Below are positions 1 through 12,426 of a stretch of 64,000 nt of DNA, in pieces. Source of the stretch: Isoetes taiwanensis. Lineage: Eukaryota; Streptophyta; Lycopodiopsida; Isoetales; Isoetaceae. A program made the translations under genes and the position numbers. A model generated the notes under the pieces. That model did no database searches and had not been told where the DNA came from. It was given only the letters and a program-made list of their open reading frames with translations. The DNA is taken from assembly GCA_021234155.1 (NCBI GenBank), contig JAJEKV010000095.1, positions 3,174,621-3,238,620 of the forward strand. Reading direction: 5' to 3'. Within the stretch, counting starts at the first letter, position 1; each line of letters begins with the position of its first letter.

Positions 1-599
1 CCATATACCTATTATTATAGTTATACATTTAATAGGATTACCTCAAGGTAATATTTATAGGACATTAATACTATTATGCAATCAATGGATTTATCACTTA
101 TGTCATTATAACAATAACTCCTAATGTCACCGGTTATTTATTATATATACAATTATTGTTGAGGGTACTCTTTATTCCTTGCAACACATTACAACAAAAT
201 TGTGTTGCAAGTCCTCCTAACCCTCAGGGGCTCTATTGGCACAAGGTCAACACTACATTAGTACCATTAATATGAAATAAAATTTTTTTGGTTATATGAT
301 GACCACCCCACCTATCTACATGGATGCATGGCTAATCTCTCGGTAGGAAGAGGTGAATCTTCCATTATGGCCGTGGGCCGGTACGCCTATATGCCTATAT
401 GCCACTCATGCCTACACCTTTGGTTGCCGTGGAGGATAGGTCCTTCAGGTATGGGCGTGAAGGCCCGATTCCTCCTATCAAAGCATATATGGGGCTAGAG
501 GTGCTTTTTCCTATCAATGCATTCCTCAATGACCTCCGTTCTCTCGAGGTTGTCTGCTTAGTGGACGGTAGACTTTCAAGCGGCTGACACAGCGGTCAT
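1..599. other. No gene recognised
   Basis: AT-rich sequence at the window edge. No conserved protein, RNA gene or terminal repeat was recognised. It may be part of the 3' region of the Ty3/gypsy remnant that follows on the minus strand, but no LTR boundary is visible. Confidence 0.4.
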
Positions 600-3130
600 G
601 CCCTACATTGACATTACACCACGTCCTAGAGATCCAAGTAGTAATCTCATCGCCGGTTACAAGCGCATGCAACCCTTACCTCATAGGTTGCATCGTAGAT
701 ATACTAAGCAAGCTATTAATCTACCCAAATCGACATGCAAAGTCGATTTCTTGGAGAATGACCTTGCCGTCCCATTGCTCCATAAATTGTGTATACTATT
801 TTTCCAAATCTCTTTTAAAGTACCCATGTTGCGTCTTCCAGCGGCAAGTGTTTCCCTTGACCAAGTATTGGAGGAACTCCGATCTCCTTGTTTTCTTGAA
901 GGCCTTATCAAGAATTAGCTCTGGAACTATTTCTAAGCGCTCTTACGTCATTTCGGCATCGTTGGAGTGTCCAAAACTTCCTGCGGGTTGGGGTGTGTGC
1001 TTCTTACGGCAAGCTCGTGGAAGACTTTGTGGATCTTTAAGTGTCTTTGGTAAGTCAACTTGTAGGATTGGTTACCCACTCTACGGACTGATACGAAGGG
1101 TCCGCCCACCTTGGAGCAAGCTTCTTGCAATTTCCAGATCGCGGACTTCGCTGCTTTACCTTGATCTTGAGCCATCGTCTTCTCAATTTGGAATTCTCAT
1201 TTGTCCAGATGTTTTGGCAACAGTATCTAGCGGACTCCTTGCTGCTTAGAAGGTACCCTCGAACTTCTTCCACAAAGGCTGCGCATGTAAAGCTCAACAT
1301 TTGTTGCGACACTTCCACTGACGACGGGATTGTGCCAAATTAATGCGGAGTTAGGCATTGGTGGCCGTAGTTGATCATGAGCGGCGACATTTGGGATGAT
1401 TCACGCTTGGTGCTATTGTATGCAAACTCCACCAAGTGAATAAATTCCTCCCACATACCTTGCTTGTTCGGACATAGCGAACATATCTTCGAGTCTTTGA
1501 CTGCTCCGGTTTGCCCATCCGTCGTGGGTGATAGGCGTGCTCATGGGCGACACCGTTCAATGCGTCGTGAAGAGATCGCGCAGCGATGAACTTTGGATCG
1601 ATTGGGAGATAATTTCCCTTGGCATGCCATGAAGTGCGAAAATCTCTTTGGTGAAGAGCTTTACGTGCGTGTCCATACGTATTTGTAAGGTGGTCACGCA
1701 AGGTACAAAATGGGCCATCTTCGACAACTTGTCGCGACTACGACCATCAAAGGCGTCCTTACCTCTTCTTGTCCTTGGCGGTCTGTTATAAAGTCCATCT
1801 TTGGCGACTTCCCACTTAGCGTTTGGCACAGCTAATGGTTCCAATGCTCACGGTATTAGGAGTTGTTACGCCTTTGTTGTTTTGGCATAAGCTGACACTC
1901 CTTGATGTAGCGAGCTATCTGCTTCTTCTTTCGGCCAATAGTAGGCTGCTCGCGCTTTGAAGTATGTCTTCATGAATCTGCGTGGCCAGCTATTGGGCTG
2001 TAATGGTAATGTCGTGGAGGATCAACTTTCTTACTCCGGATGATTAAGCACGCTACAACTGTTCTTATGGTATAGTAGGTTACCTTCCTTCTTAAAATTT
2101 TTTGAAGGCTTCCCCTCTCCTTGTCCGTTCGCTTCCTTGCAAGGGCTTGCCCATACTTCCCTGAAGTCGACATCACATTGGCAAGGTTTCTTCTATCTTT
2201 TCGAAATCATTTGAAGCGAGGTTGCGTTCGCGATGCACCGCTGGTTGTCGATTGGATGTCTTGAAAAGCGCATCTGCTACCACATTAAGCTTTCGGGCTT
2301 GTGGAGCTATCTCAAAGTGGGTACTCCTCGAGAAACTCCATCCACCTTCTGCGCCACCAGTTGAGATGTGGTTGTGTGAATCGTCTTGGAGGCTCACTCG
2401 GTGATCGGTGTCCAAGCTGGAACTTCCTCCCTAAGAGGTAATGCCTCCATATTCTCAATCGCCCACTACGACAAGCGCTGGCGACTCTTGATCATCTTTT
2501 GTCGAATAGCAGCGTTTCGGTGTCGTTCATTTTTTCCTTGAGTAAATGCGCTATTACCAGCTCTTCTTGCATGACTTTGCACGTGGCTATCTTGCTTGCG
2601 TCGGATTAAGCCACTAACTTGTCCTTTTAAGTGCGGCGGGGTCAAGGCGAGGTGATTGTCAAAGCTTCCTTCAACAACTCAAATCTGCTTGGGCTTTCTT
2701 GAGCCAATGGTGAAGCCCAATTTTTGACTTTCTCAGCCTTTGTCAAGTCGCGTCGGTGGGGCTGCTATCTTTTCTGAAGTTCTTCGAACTTCTGTAATAC
2801 CACAACTAGGCCAAAACTTAGCCGACCTCATGGGCGTTCTTTGGTGCGGCCATTGGATTCTTGCTTCAATCTTGGCCTTCTGGCGAAATCACATGGCCAG
2901 AAATTATTCCACCTTCTGTTGCGAAGTGACGCCCGACAACTTGGCATACATGATGCCTCCTTAACTTCTCGAGCACCTTTTCGGCGTCTTTGAGCATGCT
3001 CTTCAATGGATTCTTGTACACGGGAATGTCGTCGAAGAATACTATCACAAAGGTGTCCAAGTATTCTCTGAAGATGTTGTTCATGAGTCTCATGAACGTA
3101 GCTGGGGCATTGGATAGCCCCAACATAGTT
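600..3130 (-). pseudogene. Ty3/gypsy retrotransposon pol remnant (RT, RNase H, integrase, C-terminal region)
   Basis: This is a decayed polyprotein gene of a Ty3/gypsy element, probably of the chromovirus type. Reading on the minus strand, the palm of the reverse transcriptase comes first (about 2866-3126), with LSNAPATFMRLMN and the FFDD variant of the usual catalytic DD. The end of RNase H lies near 2173-2415 (LNVVADAL). The integrase core is at about 1557-1844 (EPLAVPNAKWEV and DKLSKMAHFVPC). The integrase C-terminus is at 948-1175 (KLAPRW, YKLTYQRHLKIHKVFHEL). A chromodomain-like tail with ATWVL-type residues is at about 681-911. The segments lie in different frames with stops between them. 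The 5' part (gag, protease, start of RT) is missing: homology ends abruptly at about 3130 against AT-rich DNA. The element is not autonomous. Confidence 0.85.
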
Positions 3131-6100
3131 TTGTGACATGGTATTGAAACATGGCAATTTTAATTGGTCTTTGTAACAACTTAAATTATACGATATGTAC
3201 TATTGTTTGGTATGTCAAGTTTAGTAGACTGGTATTTGATTGCGTCTATTTTCATTAGTATATTAACATGGTAATTTGAAGTGCATAATTATCATGATAC
3301 TTTACAGTGATTATTGGCCAATGCACAAGGTGGTAAATGATCTTGGCTTAAATATGATAATGACTTTTTTTACCCTATTTTTCTCCATGGTATTAAAAAC
3401 CTATTTATTTCACTTAGTTTTTCTAACAGCTTAAAATGTCCAATTCGAACTAATTTCTTAGTATTTTGAGTTAGTATATCAAGTGGAAATTTAATATGGT
3501 TTAAATTTGTTAATATGATTTTTTTCTATAATTTCAAATAGTTATTCAATACAATTTTTAAACGTTGTACATATGCATAATATATGATATTTAATAGTGC
3601 TTCCTGAGTAGCATTTAGTGATATGATATTGGAGCATGGTAAAATGTTTAATACGTAATGATTATTGATTGGTAGGTTTCTATTTCTATTTATAAAACAA
3701 TTTACTGTTTGTTTTTATTTAGGACAAAAATAACACAACATTTGGAATTAGTCATAGCAAAAATTTAGTACAATTCTAAAAGACAAATTGTTTAGATAAA
3801 CAACTCTTTCAACAAAAAGATTCTCCCACTAGTCCTCAAGTTCTGGCGACCATTGAGTGAAGGAGGTTTCACTACAAATCTCTAAGGCACTAACAATGGG
3901 ATTGAAGATCCTACACGATCATTCCTCTCTTTGTCTGCACAAAATCTGCTAGTGGTCTCTCTTGTTGCAACAACCAACCAAGTAGTAGCAGTACCAAGTT
4001 TTGAGCAAATATACTTCTACGTCCCAGTAGAATCACAAGCAGATACTACATGTTTTACTGTCCCAAGTCGTGATGACTGCATACAAGAATTGTGTGAGCA
4101 ATTGATTGCCAAATCAAACAATGTGATACATGAACACCCTGCCCATTATCAGATCAGAACTACTGCATATTTCTGTCATCCCGTCCAGGCTAGGGTCTAT
4201 TCATCACTTTAGTCCTTTCATAAGGACCATGAAATCCAGGATAAGAGTGCTTCCAAAGCAGAAAGCAATAGCAGCCCACAAGAACATGATTATTCACTTG
4301 AGGTTCAGGTCTTGTAATATACCATTTGAGGCTTTCGGTCAAAAAAGGCTGGTGATCTCAATATATCTCCTTTATTATGAAATCTTGGTGAGAATCGTTA
4401 CACTTGCAACCAAGATAGTGAAGGATCGACATTCTTTTAGGCTATACAATGATAAAAAAAACATAGGAGAATGCCATTTATTCACAAGGTCAAGATTAAA
4501 GGGAACAATCCAATTGCATGGCGGCGGATACATGCGGAAGTCGGCATACATGATCTAATACATGTGATATGGCATAGCACATTCCGGGTAGGAGTGAACA
4601 TGATTTCGTTATTTCCACAGCTTGCAATTTATTTGTGGTCCTCCAAGACACATACAAGACTCTTGTTTGCCTGGTAGAATATGTGTTTATGTCATTACTC
4701 CAAAGCAAATAAATCAATCAAATTTATATTACAAAATAGGCAACGCGAATTTACCACCGTTATCTTGTGCATCCTTCCCCGCAACATCCATATTGTCTCA
4801 TCTATAGCTGCGAGAAGCACAACATAAATAAAAGCATAAAATAAATCAATGAATTTTATATTACAAAATAGGCAGCGTAAATTTACCAAATTTACCCACC
4901 AGTTCTCTTATCTTGTGCATCCTTCCCCCAACCTCCATATTATCTCATCCAGCCTTGCGAAGCACGCACAACATAAAAAGCACGAGCAACAAAATCAGCA
5001 TTTATAGAAGTAATAAACAAAATCCAGGTTACCATCAAATTTTAACCAAAATTCGGAGACCATGTACTGCTCTGCTTTTCTATGCTTACCTACAATGCAA
5101 AGGCCGGATTTGCAAGAAACGCATGCCATATCTCTGCACCAAGCGGAAGCTTTTCACCTATTTCTCTGCTGCCTTCCTTCTTACCTACACAAACCCGACT
5201 TCTCTGCCGCTTTCCCGCATCTCCTCCACCGCCAGACTGTAGGGAATGGCTCCGCCATATCTGCTTTCCCATTGCTCTTCTTTGCCCTTTTCGTTTCATA
5301 TGGCTGATAACCTCACCTGCTATCCACCTATTTCATTTAAACCTTGGTGCTTCATCATATTTATTTTCTTTTGAATTGCTCCTTTGCCCCATGATCACTT
5401 CCTATGCCCAAAATATATTTTGAAGTTGAAGGTTTGTTTCGGCATTCATGGATCTCTTTATGCACAAGGGTCTCTTTATGCCCCCTGATTTATATTCACC
5501 ATGTTATTCTTGGGAAGTTCACCAAGTTCTGTTAAGACCTTAAGCCTTCTAGACCTGTCCGTCATGTACTACTATTCGCCACATTCTATGATTTTAAGAA
5601 CTGCAATGTGGCCACTTAACTTCCTAAGGTACATGCCACATGCCTCTAAATAGAAAGTAGTGCCGAAGAAAGACCTTGTGCCTACATTTCCAAAGGCCCC
5701 ATGAACCATGTCTGATTATCTGTCAAATTGTCACTCGATCCTATTTTTCAAACACCCATGTCAAAACCAACATTATGCATGCTCCATGCCCATTATGTTT
5801 GTATACCCATGCACTATACTCCCCTAGAGTTCTTGGTCCATGCTATCCTACTTACCCTGCAGAAGTTATGCTCCAATGGTTACATGCCACAAAGTCCATA
5901 TTTTCTGATAATATGGATCAGTTTACACAACGATCTGGGCTGTCAAACTTACAACTGGTCAAACCATAGGGTTCTGGGCGTGATCCGTTTGGCAAGGAAG
6001 GGTGTCATCCTTTGTTCCTTGGAGTTGTTCAAGACCATATGGGTGCATATTTTAACTTTGTAGGGCCAAAAATAGCATTTGAGATAGCTTGTCCTATATA

Positions 6101-6851
6101 TCTTCATAATCTTGCTTCAGTTTAGGGTTCAACTACCAACGTAAAAACCACTTAGTCTTTGTTTTTCCTCATTGTCTAATGATATATAGCCACGTGGCAA
6201 TGTTTCATTTCTAAAATCTCCATCAACCATGCCTCCACGCTTCATGTGTCGGCATGGTTTCCACACTGGACATTCCTGTATACATAACATCCAAACAAAG
6301 TACAACTTCCACAGTTGGTTCGAACTAAAAAAGACCCAAAAAGAAGAAGGGAAGAGGCAATGAAATAAACTTCAAACAACACGAAGACAAAAAACATCTT
6401 GAAGAACGTGTATGTTCAAATATGCCTAACCATTCTTTAGGGACCAATATAGCTTGAGGCACCTGGTAATTTCACCATTCCTCAAAACCTCAATTGCAAA
6501 ATGAGAACATGGGAAGCACAGTTTTCTAAACCAACTAACAAAAGTATATTATACGCTATTGTGAAAAGACGAAACTTCTTTAAAAATATTGAGCTATTAT
6601 CATACCTATGAAAAAATGAAACGAGATGAAACATTGTCATTTTGCTAGAATCCTTGAAATGACGTTATAAATATCTAGCTAGGCCATTATGTAACATTTT
6701 TTTTTTCTTGGAACTTTCAAATTGCATGTACAAAATCGATTTTGTCATTTTGTTTCCCTTATAATGCTTAATAGTTCTCTAGTGCTTTTTGGGTTGCCCC
6801 TGGGACAAACCTTTGTTTGATGGTGGGGGTGGCAATGAGCAATTACATGTT
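3131..6851. other. AT-rich stretch with no recognised gene
   Basis: About 3.7 kb of AT-rich sequence. Several short open frames (for example 3931-4212 and 4130-4558) have no recognisable domain and no supporting codon or splice structure. One short tandem repeat is present (listed separately). It may be degraded transposon or intergenic DNA. Confidence 0.5.
4721..4975. repeat. Two-copy direct repeat, period about 134 bp
   Basis: Two imperfect copies each begin with ATTTATATTACAAAATAGGC and continue through TTATCTTGTGCATCCTTCCC and CATATT(G/A)TCTCATC to an ACAACATAAA motif. No function is apparent. Confidence 0.7.
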
Positions 6852-7124
6852 TGTGAGATACTTGGCAATGTTTGGAACATCGCCTAAAGCTGCTTGAAGG
6901 GATTGCCTAGGAATAAAGTAGCCTATGCAAGGTGGAAGCTGCACTAGTGATGGCTCTACCCTAGCTTGGAATTCAGACAGGACTCTGCTGTAAGCTGGGG
7001 TTGCGTGCAAAGTTGCTTGGACATCTACCTCCTTCTAGAAGACATGGAAAATTTCATCGATGTCGGCCTCGGCGACATGGCATTTGGTATTTGTACCATC
7101 TACTTGAATCGAGGAGGTTGCCAT
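6852..7124 (-). pseudogene. Second gene of the H3 element, copy A (N-terminal fragment)
   Basis: This matches the first about 95 codons of the gene at 61,494 in copy B. The ATG is followed by the same region (EADID.IF, KEVDVQATLHATPAYSR, QLPPCIGYF). The homology ends at CTCACAAAC, where unrelated sequence begins, so the gene is truncated. An in-frame TAG interrupts the frame near its 20th to 30th codon. A TATAAATA box lies 107 bp upstream of the ATG, as in copy B. The function is unknown. Confidence 0.75.
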
Positions 7125-7230
7125 GAGTTAAATCACGGAAGAAGAGTAGCAAGCGGTTGCAAAGCCTCGGGGAGTTGGAAAATTGGCTAAGAGGGCAAGA
7201 GCAAACTTGTAGGGTGCTACGTGAGGGACC

Positions 7231-7238
7231 TATTTATA
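7231..7238 (-). promoter_or_regulatory. TATA box of the second gene, copy A
   Basis: TATAAATA on the minus strand, about 107 bp before the ATG at 7124. The equivalent box in copy B (61,372-61,379) is at nearly the same distance, and the surrounding sequence (TTTCTATAAATAG then a CCC/TCAC stretch) is also conserved. Confidence 0.7.
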
Positions 7239-7431
7239 GAAAAAAAGGAAAACCACGATTTTTTGGGTGACTTGGAAAATTCTTGGGGTTGGGCAATTCT
7301 AGCCTATCTTGAGGTCAAAATGGGAATTTGAAGACTAATTCAAAGGGTTTGAGCATGTTTGGATTACCTAAAGATGCTATACTCTGCGGGTTGAAGATCA
7401 TTTGGGCAAGTTACGGTGAAGAAATGGTAGG

Positions 7432-7702
7432 AGGTCTCCTGACTAAGCGCCTAAAGCTCAAAAACTAAAGTTTAGTTTCTTGACCCGGTAGCGACCTATG
7501 AGACATCAGTCCCATTTGATCAAAAGCGTGTCCATTTTAGGTAATTAAGGGTGTAAGGATGGCGGGCTCATCAAATCGGGTAGAATTGACCCCTTATTTG
7601 GTCAATTTGGGTACATTTTAGGCAGAAATTTTGGGCAAGGTTTCCACGGCTTAAGCCTGGCTCAAAACTAAAGTTTAGTTTCTTGACGGTGTGAGACATC
7701 CG
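7432..7702 (-). repeat. Pair of palindromic modules upstream of the second gene, copy A
   Basis: Two modules (about 7432-7507 and 7645-7702) share the central palindrome AACTAAAGTTTAGTT and flanking GAGACATC-type sequence. They correspond to the pair at 60,915-61,183 in copy B. The sequence between them, including the stretch about a shared ACCAAATAAGGGGTC-like region, is also conserved. They could be regulatory sites or structured RNA; which one is not known. Confidence 0.65.
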
Positions 7703-7829
7703 CCTTCGGTCTGCAAATGTCTATTTTACTAAAATAAAAACTAAAACACTGCTAACTTGTCCTAATTAAGCAAGTTCGGACAATTAAAAGTACTCAAAAT
7801 TGTTCTATATTACAAAATTTTTTGATTAT

Positions 7830-9126
7830 TTACAAAGGTTTAAAGGCGTTCTCCTTAATGCGGTAGCAAGTTGCATATCTTGCCTCATCGGTGTTACTAA
7901 ACCCATGAGCGATTGCAAGCCGTCGGAGTCTTCAAAATGTTGCACTATTTTACGCTCGCCGCTTCTGCGATGGTGACATCTCATCCGTGACCACAGTAGT
8001 CCGTCCTAAAGTCTGCATCACCTCTCGATCTAGCCGAGCAAAGGGGCCGCGAGGGGAATTAGGAGGCCGTGGCTTCTTATTTGGAAGTGCGAATCTCCGT
8101 AGTGCTCTTTGCTCGATTTTGCTTCACTGGTGAGCTTCTTGCAGGCGGGGCTTTTTGGGACCTTGGGCTTAGGTGGTGGCGGCCTTAGAGTGGCTTTTCT
8201 TTGGGTGTCGCCCTCGATCGTCCGTTACCACATTTCTCGATGGTAGGGTTGTATGCCTCCCACTCCTACATATAGGCCTCATGCTCCGCATCTTTTAATT
8301 TCGTAGATTTTTAGGGGTTAGTTACATAGGACTCCGGCGGTGGGGGTTGCTTCTTCTGTCCCATTTGGATGGGGAGGGGGCTTCTTCAACGTGTCCCTCT
8401 TGCTCTTGTTATTTTGCTACACGCTCCAGCGGTAACACCTTTCGGCAACTAGGGGTTTGGAAGAACTTGCCCCTCTGTGTTGCGGTTAGGTTCTTCGTCG
8501 GAAGAACCCGAGGAGGTCGAGGGGGATGATCGGGTGGCGTTGGTAATGGTGATCTTGGGGTTGGGCTTTTTCACCATAGGGACTTCCTTGAGCTTCGGGG
8601 CTCCCACCCATTTCCCTTTCTTCTTCTTGGGCTCCTCGGCCGCTTCGCTCCTCTTCTTCCCTCTTCCTCTTCTTTTGTTCTCTTTTTCCTCTCTCGGCGT
8701 TCATACTTTCACGATAGCCTTGAGGTCTGCTTCTTCGCGGCTCTAGTCTCGGCTCGTTGTGCTCTTCTTTGCTCCTTTGTCCTCCTTTCGATGTGCCTCC
8801 TCCTCTTGAGTCTTGAGGATCTGTTCTTTGCATCAGTGGTTCTCTTTCCTTTCTGCTCTCGAATCTCGCTCTATCTCCTCGTAAACTTCCCTTGTCTCCT
8901 CATCCATGGAGGTTGGTGATGAGGCCTCGTCTTTACTCCACTGCTGATTGAAGATATCAATGGGATCAGATGTATCTTGCTCTTAAGGATGCTCTCCTGC
9001 GGCGAAGGCGAGCGACCCCTTTAATTAGCACATCCACGAAGCATCGCGAATAAGGTCGGCGCTTTGTGGCCCTGGTGCTTCGCTGGGCGAGGGCTTCCTT
9101 TGCCCGTCTGCTTGAGTCAGTGCCAT
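7830..9126 (-). pseudogene. Histone H3-like gene of the H3 element, copy A (frames broken)
   Basis: This is the inverted counterpart of the H3-like gene in copy B. The start aligns base for base with the copy B sequence coding for MARTKQTARK, but with indels, and now reads MALTQADGQRK. The lysine/arginine/glutamate-rich linker follows (about 8486-8833). Near the 3' end parts of the H3 fold can be read in changing frames: GLLIPLAAP, RLDREVMQTL, KIVQHFEDSD, and VTPMRQDMQLATALR. The last resembles the end of the H3 fold (VTIMPKDIQLARRIR in ordinary H3) even more closely than copy B does. Several indels fall next to CAG/CTG sites and may be consensus errors. It may therefore be more intact than it looks. 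Confidence 0.75.
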
Positions 9127-9226
9127 GTTTGATGGTTTGACAATCGGATATCGGCCAAAGATGTCGCCTTAGGGGCGGGGAGCTAATTTCTAAAGCGAGG
9201 AGCGTGCAAATGAGGGGGTCTACTTC

Positions 9227-9234
9227 TATTTATA
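9227..9234 (-). promoter_or_regulatory. TATA box of the H3-like gene, copy A
   Basis: TATAAATA on the minus strand about 101 bp upstream of the ATG at 9126. It aligns with the box at 59,438 in copy B, and the sequence just after it (GATGTAGA/GAAGTAGA then CCCACTCAT/CCCCCTCAT) is conserved. Confidence 0.7.
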
Positions 9235-9337
9235 ACTTAGTAAATTTTAGGTCAAAATTCAAGTTGCTCTATTTAACATGCTAAAGGCACCTATTTAATT
9301 AAAACTTACACTTATTTAGGACTTTTCCTACTTATTG

Positions 9338-9595
9338 GTCTCACGCAGGTGGCGCCATCTCAAAAACTAAAGTTTAGTTTTTTAGACCCGGTAGCGGTAT
9401 CGAATCTCCTAGTTACATGTAATTTAAAGTAATTTAAACATGCTATTCTAATTAATTCCTATCTTAGAACTAGCCTTACCACATTATTTTTCTCAAATTC
9501 ATCATGTTTGAGTGATCTTGGCTCGATGTCTCGCGGCTGGCGCCTAAGCTCAAGAACTAAAGTTTAGTTCTTTGACGGTAGCGACACGTGAACCA
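9338..9595 (-). repeat. Pair of palindromic modules upstream of the H3-like gene, copy A
   Basis: Modules at about 9338-9410 and 9525-9595, each with a central ACTAAAGTTTAGT palindrome and outer arms related to GTCTC and GGCGCC. They match the pair at 59,080-59,338 in copy B in order and spacing. Confidence 0.65.
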
Positions 9596-10954
9596 CTATT
9601 ACTGGCAAAGATTTTTTAGCTCATTCCTTTTTTTTTTTTTTTTTTTTTTTGTCTTATTAAGTTCAATTCCTTAAATATTACTAGCTTAGCATAAGCGACA
9701 AAAATGAGAAAAATTTTTCCACTTTCGGGAGGCTTGAGGATCCTATCAAGTTAGTACTCTTTGGGAGCATAATCGGTGCTTTGCTCTTGGTCTCAAGAAC
9801 ATAGCTCGATACCATTAATGACGTCCCCTACTTCATTATCACGATGCCGCGCATTATACAACGCGAGATTCATCCCCATACGATTGCCATACTGATATAG
9901 GGCCCTCCGCGAGATCTTTGTGATCATCACGGAATCCGCGGTGGGGAAGAATGAAGGGTCATTTTACCCGTCTCCTCGGGGCCTACCTAGCGGCGGGGCG
10001 TAAACATGCGTTAGTAACATAACATCATATATCCACCTCGAAGGGTGGTACATCAACATCTGCATAGACAAAGATCGGCACAATACAAAGGAAGTTCCTA
10101 CCCAAGGCTCGGACGGGGATGGGTGACAAGCTTAGGTCTCAAAGTTCATTTGAGAGGAGAATCATGACAATGGATTGGGCGGCATAAGAACATGGCATTG
10201 GGTTGTCCACTCCATCCGCCCCTCTGTACACACTTTGCAGAGTAGGTTGAAGAGTGTTGGGACTTTTGGCCTTAGCCCGCCGGGTGCATAGCCAAAGGGG
10301 CTACTCACGGTTTACATCTCCCGGGCCGATGGGGCGGTGGGGATCACTCCCACCGAGATCTACATGCTGACCCAAGGTGACTAGAGAGCCACTTTGCCCT
10401 TATTCGACTTAACCTTTGGAAGGTGAACTCCACCCCACGGTGTAGCCGAGCCCATGCCTTGCCCACACTTTGGCAAGCCATTGGAACCTAGTCACTCGAT
10501 CCCGGTAGACTTTACCGCGGTCGGTCAAGGGTCGAGGAACGAACACAGTTACGAGCGGTCTGGTCCCCTTCACCCCACAACCCGGTGGGGTTCTTGTACA
10601 GGCGAAATCTAGTAATGCACTAAGAGGGACTATCTAGGGCATCATCTACTAAGCTTCAAGTCTCTACCCCCTTCCCAATCTGGTGAGTTCACCGAGATTC
10701 ATAGTCCATCACATCATCATAGAACTAAAGAATAAGAACTAATCTATATCATACATAGAGTTAGGTTCTTTAGTTAAGTCAATCTCGGAATGCTTGGCTA
10801 CTAGGGGTGATTTAATAGGCTAAACCCTTTTGGTTGAAGGCTGGAATAAGGTTTAGGCTATTCAATCAACTAAATACCTAATCCACAGTTCCTCCTGCGA
10901 TTGACGCGTCCATGTCGCGGTTACGCCCGAGATCGCGGTCGGAAAGGAGATCGA

Positions 10955-11520
10955 CACTACAAAGGGATCGTCGGCGTCCAGCGGCGTGGCGTCGTCGATG
11001 AAGCGTCGGATCGTCGTCGTTGATCGGCGCGATCATCGTCGTTCAACGGCGACAACGTCGTTCGGCGTCGTTCAGCAACGGTCATCCCGGTGGCGTGCCG
11101 GTTTACTGCGTGGCATGGATGCTGGCGCCAAATTTTGGCGAGCTGGAGTGTCAAACCACGAACTAAAGCGTCGTTCAACGGCGTTTCCTGAAACTGAAGC
11201 GTCGTGTGGCCGTCATCGCGTGGAAATGGGGCGATTCAAAGGCGGCGGAAAAGCGATGTCAAAACAGCGCCCCGATGCCGTCGTTGAGCGGCGTTGCACA
11301 ATCTTGGCGTGTCCACGTCACTGCGTGGCATGGTCTTTGAAGTGCCAAAATTTGGCGACTGCGTGTCAAAGGCAGCGCCCGCCGTCGTTGAGCGTTTTCA
11401 TGGCAATGACGATATCCGCGTATTGACGTGGCGCCAATGTCTTTTAATTTGCTTTGCACTTTTACTGCGTGTCAAGACGCGTCGGCTTAAGCGTCGTTTA
11501 ACGGCGTGACCGCGAAGGAT
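10955..11520. repeat. CACTA left terminus and subterminal repeats
   Basis: CACTACAAAG is followed by many copies, in both orientations, of motifs such as CGTCGTTCAACGGCG and GTCGTTGAGCGGCG. In known CACTA elements such subterminal motifs bind the accessory transposase protein. Here that role is inferred from position and repetition. Confidence 0.7.
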
Positions 11521-12089
11521 TTTTTTTTTTTTTTGCCAAATAAAAACCCTAACCTAACCCTACATCCACGTTATAAGTGGATCCATCGATAAAGTTCTTT
11601 GTTATTCTTATTTTTTTGAGTGTTCTTCCTATCTTGCTATAATGGTCGTGGGTTGAAGACCACCACCTTATGATATGTTCCTTCTAGCGGTAATCCTCCT
11701 CCTCCAAGGGAAGACAACTCCGGCAACCCCCAGCTTCTCCGAGAACCCTCCCTTCACCATCGTGGCAAAGATGGTGAAAAGACTTCGATTGCACTAACAT
11801 CACGGCGTTCCATGCGGGGAGCGGAGGGTAGAATGGCTCAAGGCCAAACAAAAGAAAGCGACATTAATGGTGGGATAATGATGCAAATGGTTGCATCAAA
11901 GCATCGCGATCCTCGGGATGGACATAAGTAATGTATAAGCTTTTTTTTATGAATGGAAACAATAAGTTTTTATCTATTTGTGTTGTCGTTGTATAAGCTT
12001 ATTTTATGAATGGGAACAATCGGTATTTTTATTTATTTGTGTTATTTGTATTGTATGTTGTTTACGTTTATGTTAAACAATCCACGGTT

Positions 12090-12270
12090 AGTCGTTTAAG
12101 CGGCGTTATGATCATTTGGCGTCGTTAAGCGGCGTCATAATCATCGGCGTGGCATATGAGGGGGCATCGGTGGCGCAAAGGCGATGTGGCATGCCTAGGT
12201 GTCGGAGGCGGCGTCGGCTTGGCGTCGTTAAGCGGCGTCACCACCTGAGGCGTCGATAAGCGGCGTCAAA
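12090..12270. repeat. Internal cluster of the CACTA repeat motif
   Basis: Several copies of GGCGTCGTTAAGCGGCGTC. The same motif cluster recurs at 21,553-21,660 and 37,075-37,165. This may mark ends of nested non-autonomous relatives, but no internal CACTA/TAGTG terminus was seen beside it. Confidence 0.55.
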
Positions 12271-12426
12271 TATGGCGGGAACCCGACTTTCTTCGGGTTA
12301 TTTACTTGTTATTTTCACTTTCGTTTGTTTTGGATTTTTGCGGGCGTGGGTCTTCATAAGGTAAGATCTGCTGCTTTAATCTTTGTGTTAGAGTTAAACA
12401 CCTCCAAATGCTAATAGATTAGAAGA

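Larger units (their letters stand above)
6852..10954 (-). mobile_element. H3 element copy A, main part (3'-truncated, inverted relative to copy B)
   Basis: On the minus strand this segment is collinear with copy B from about 57,800 to 61,790. The shared order is leader, hairpin pair, TATA box, H3-like gene, hairpin pair, TATA box, second gene. Homology stops inside the second gene at about 6852, so the 3' end is lost. The 5' end is not next to this segment: a CACTA-like element begins at 10,955, and the missing 5' sequence reappears at 43,123-43,451. The copy is strongly depleted in CAG and CTG compared with copy B, and its frames are more broken. A run of 23 T lies at 9628-9650 between the two modules upstream of the H3-like gene. 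Confidence 0.88.

Noticed and set aside
4130-5423. Several open frames of 80-140 codons at 4.1-5.4 kb
   Set aside because: They overlap in different frames, have no recognised motif and include low-complexity serine/phenylalanine-rich stretches.
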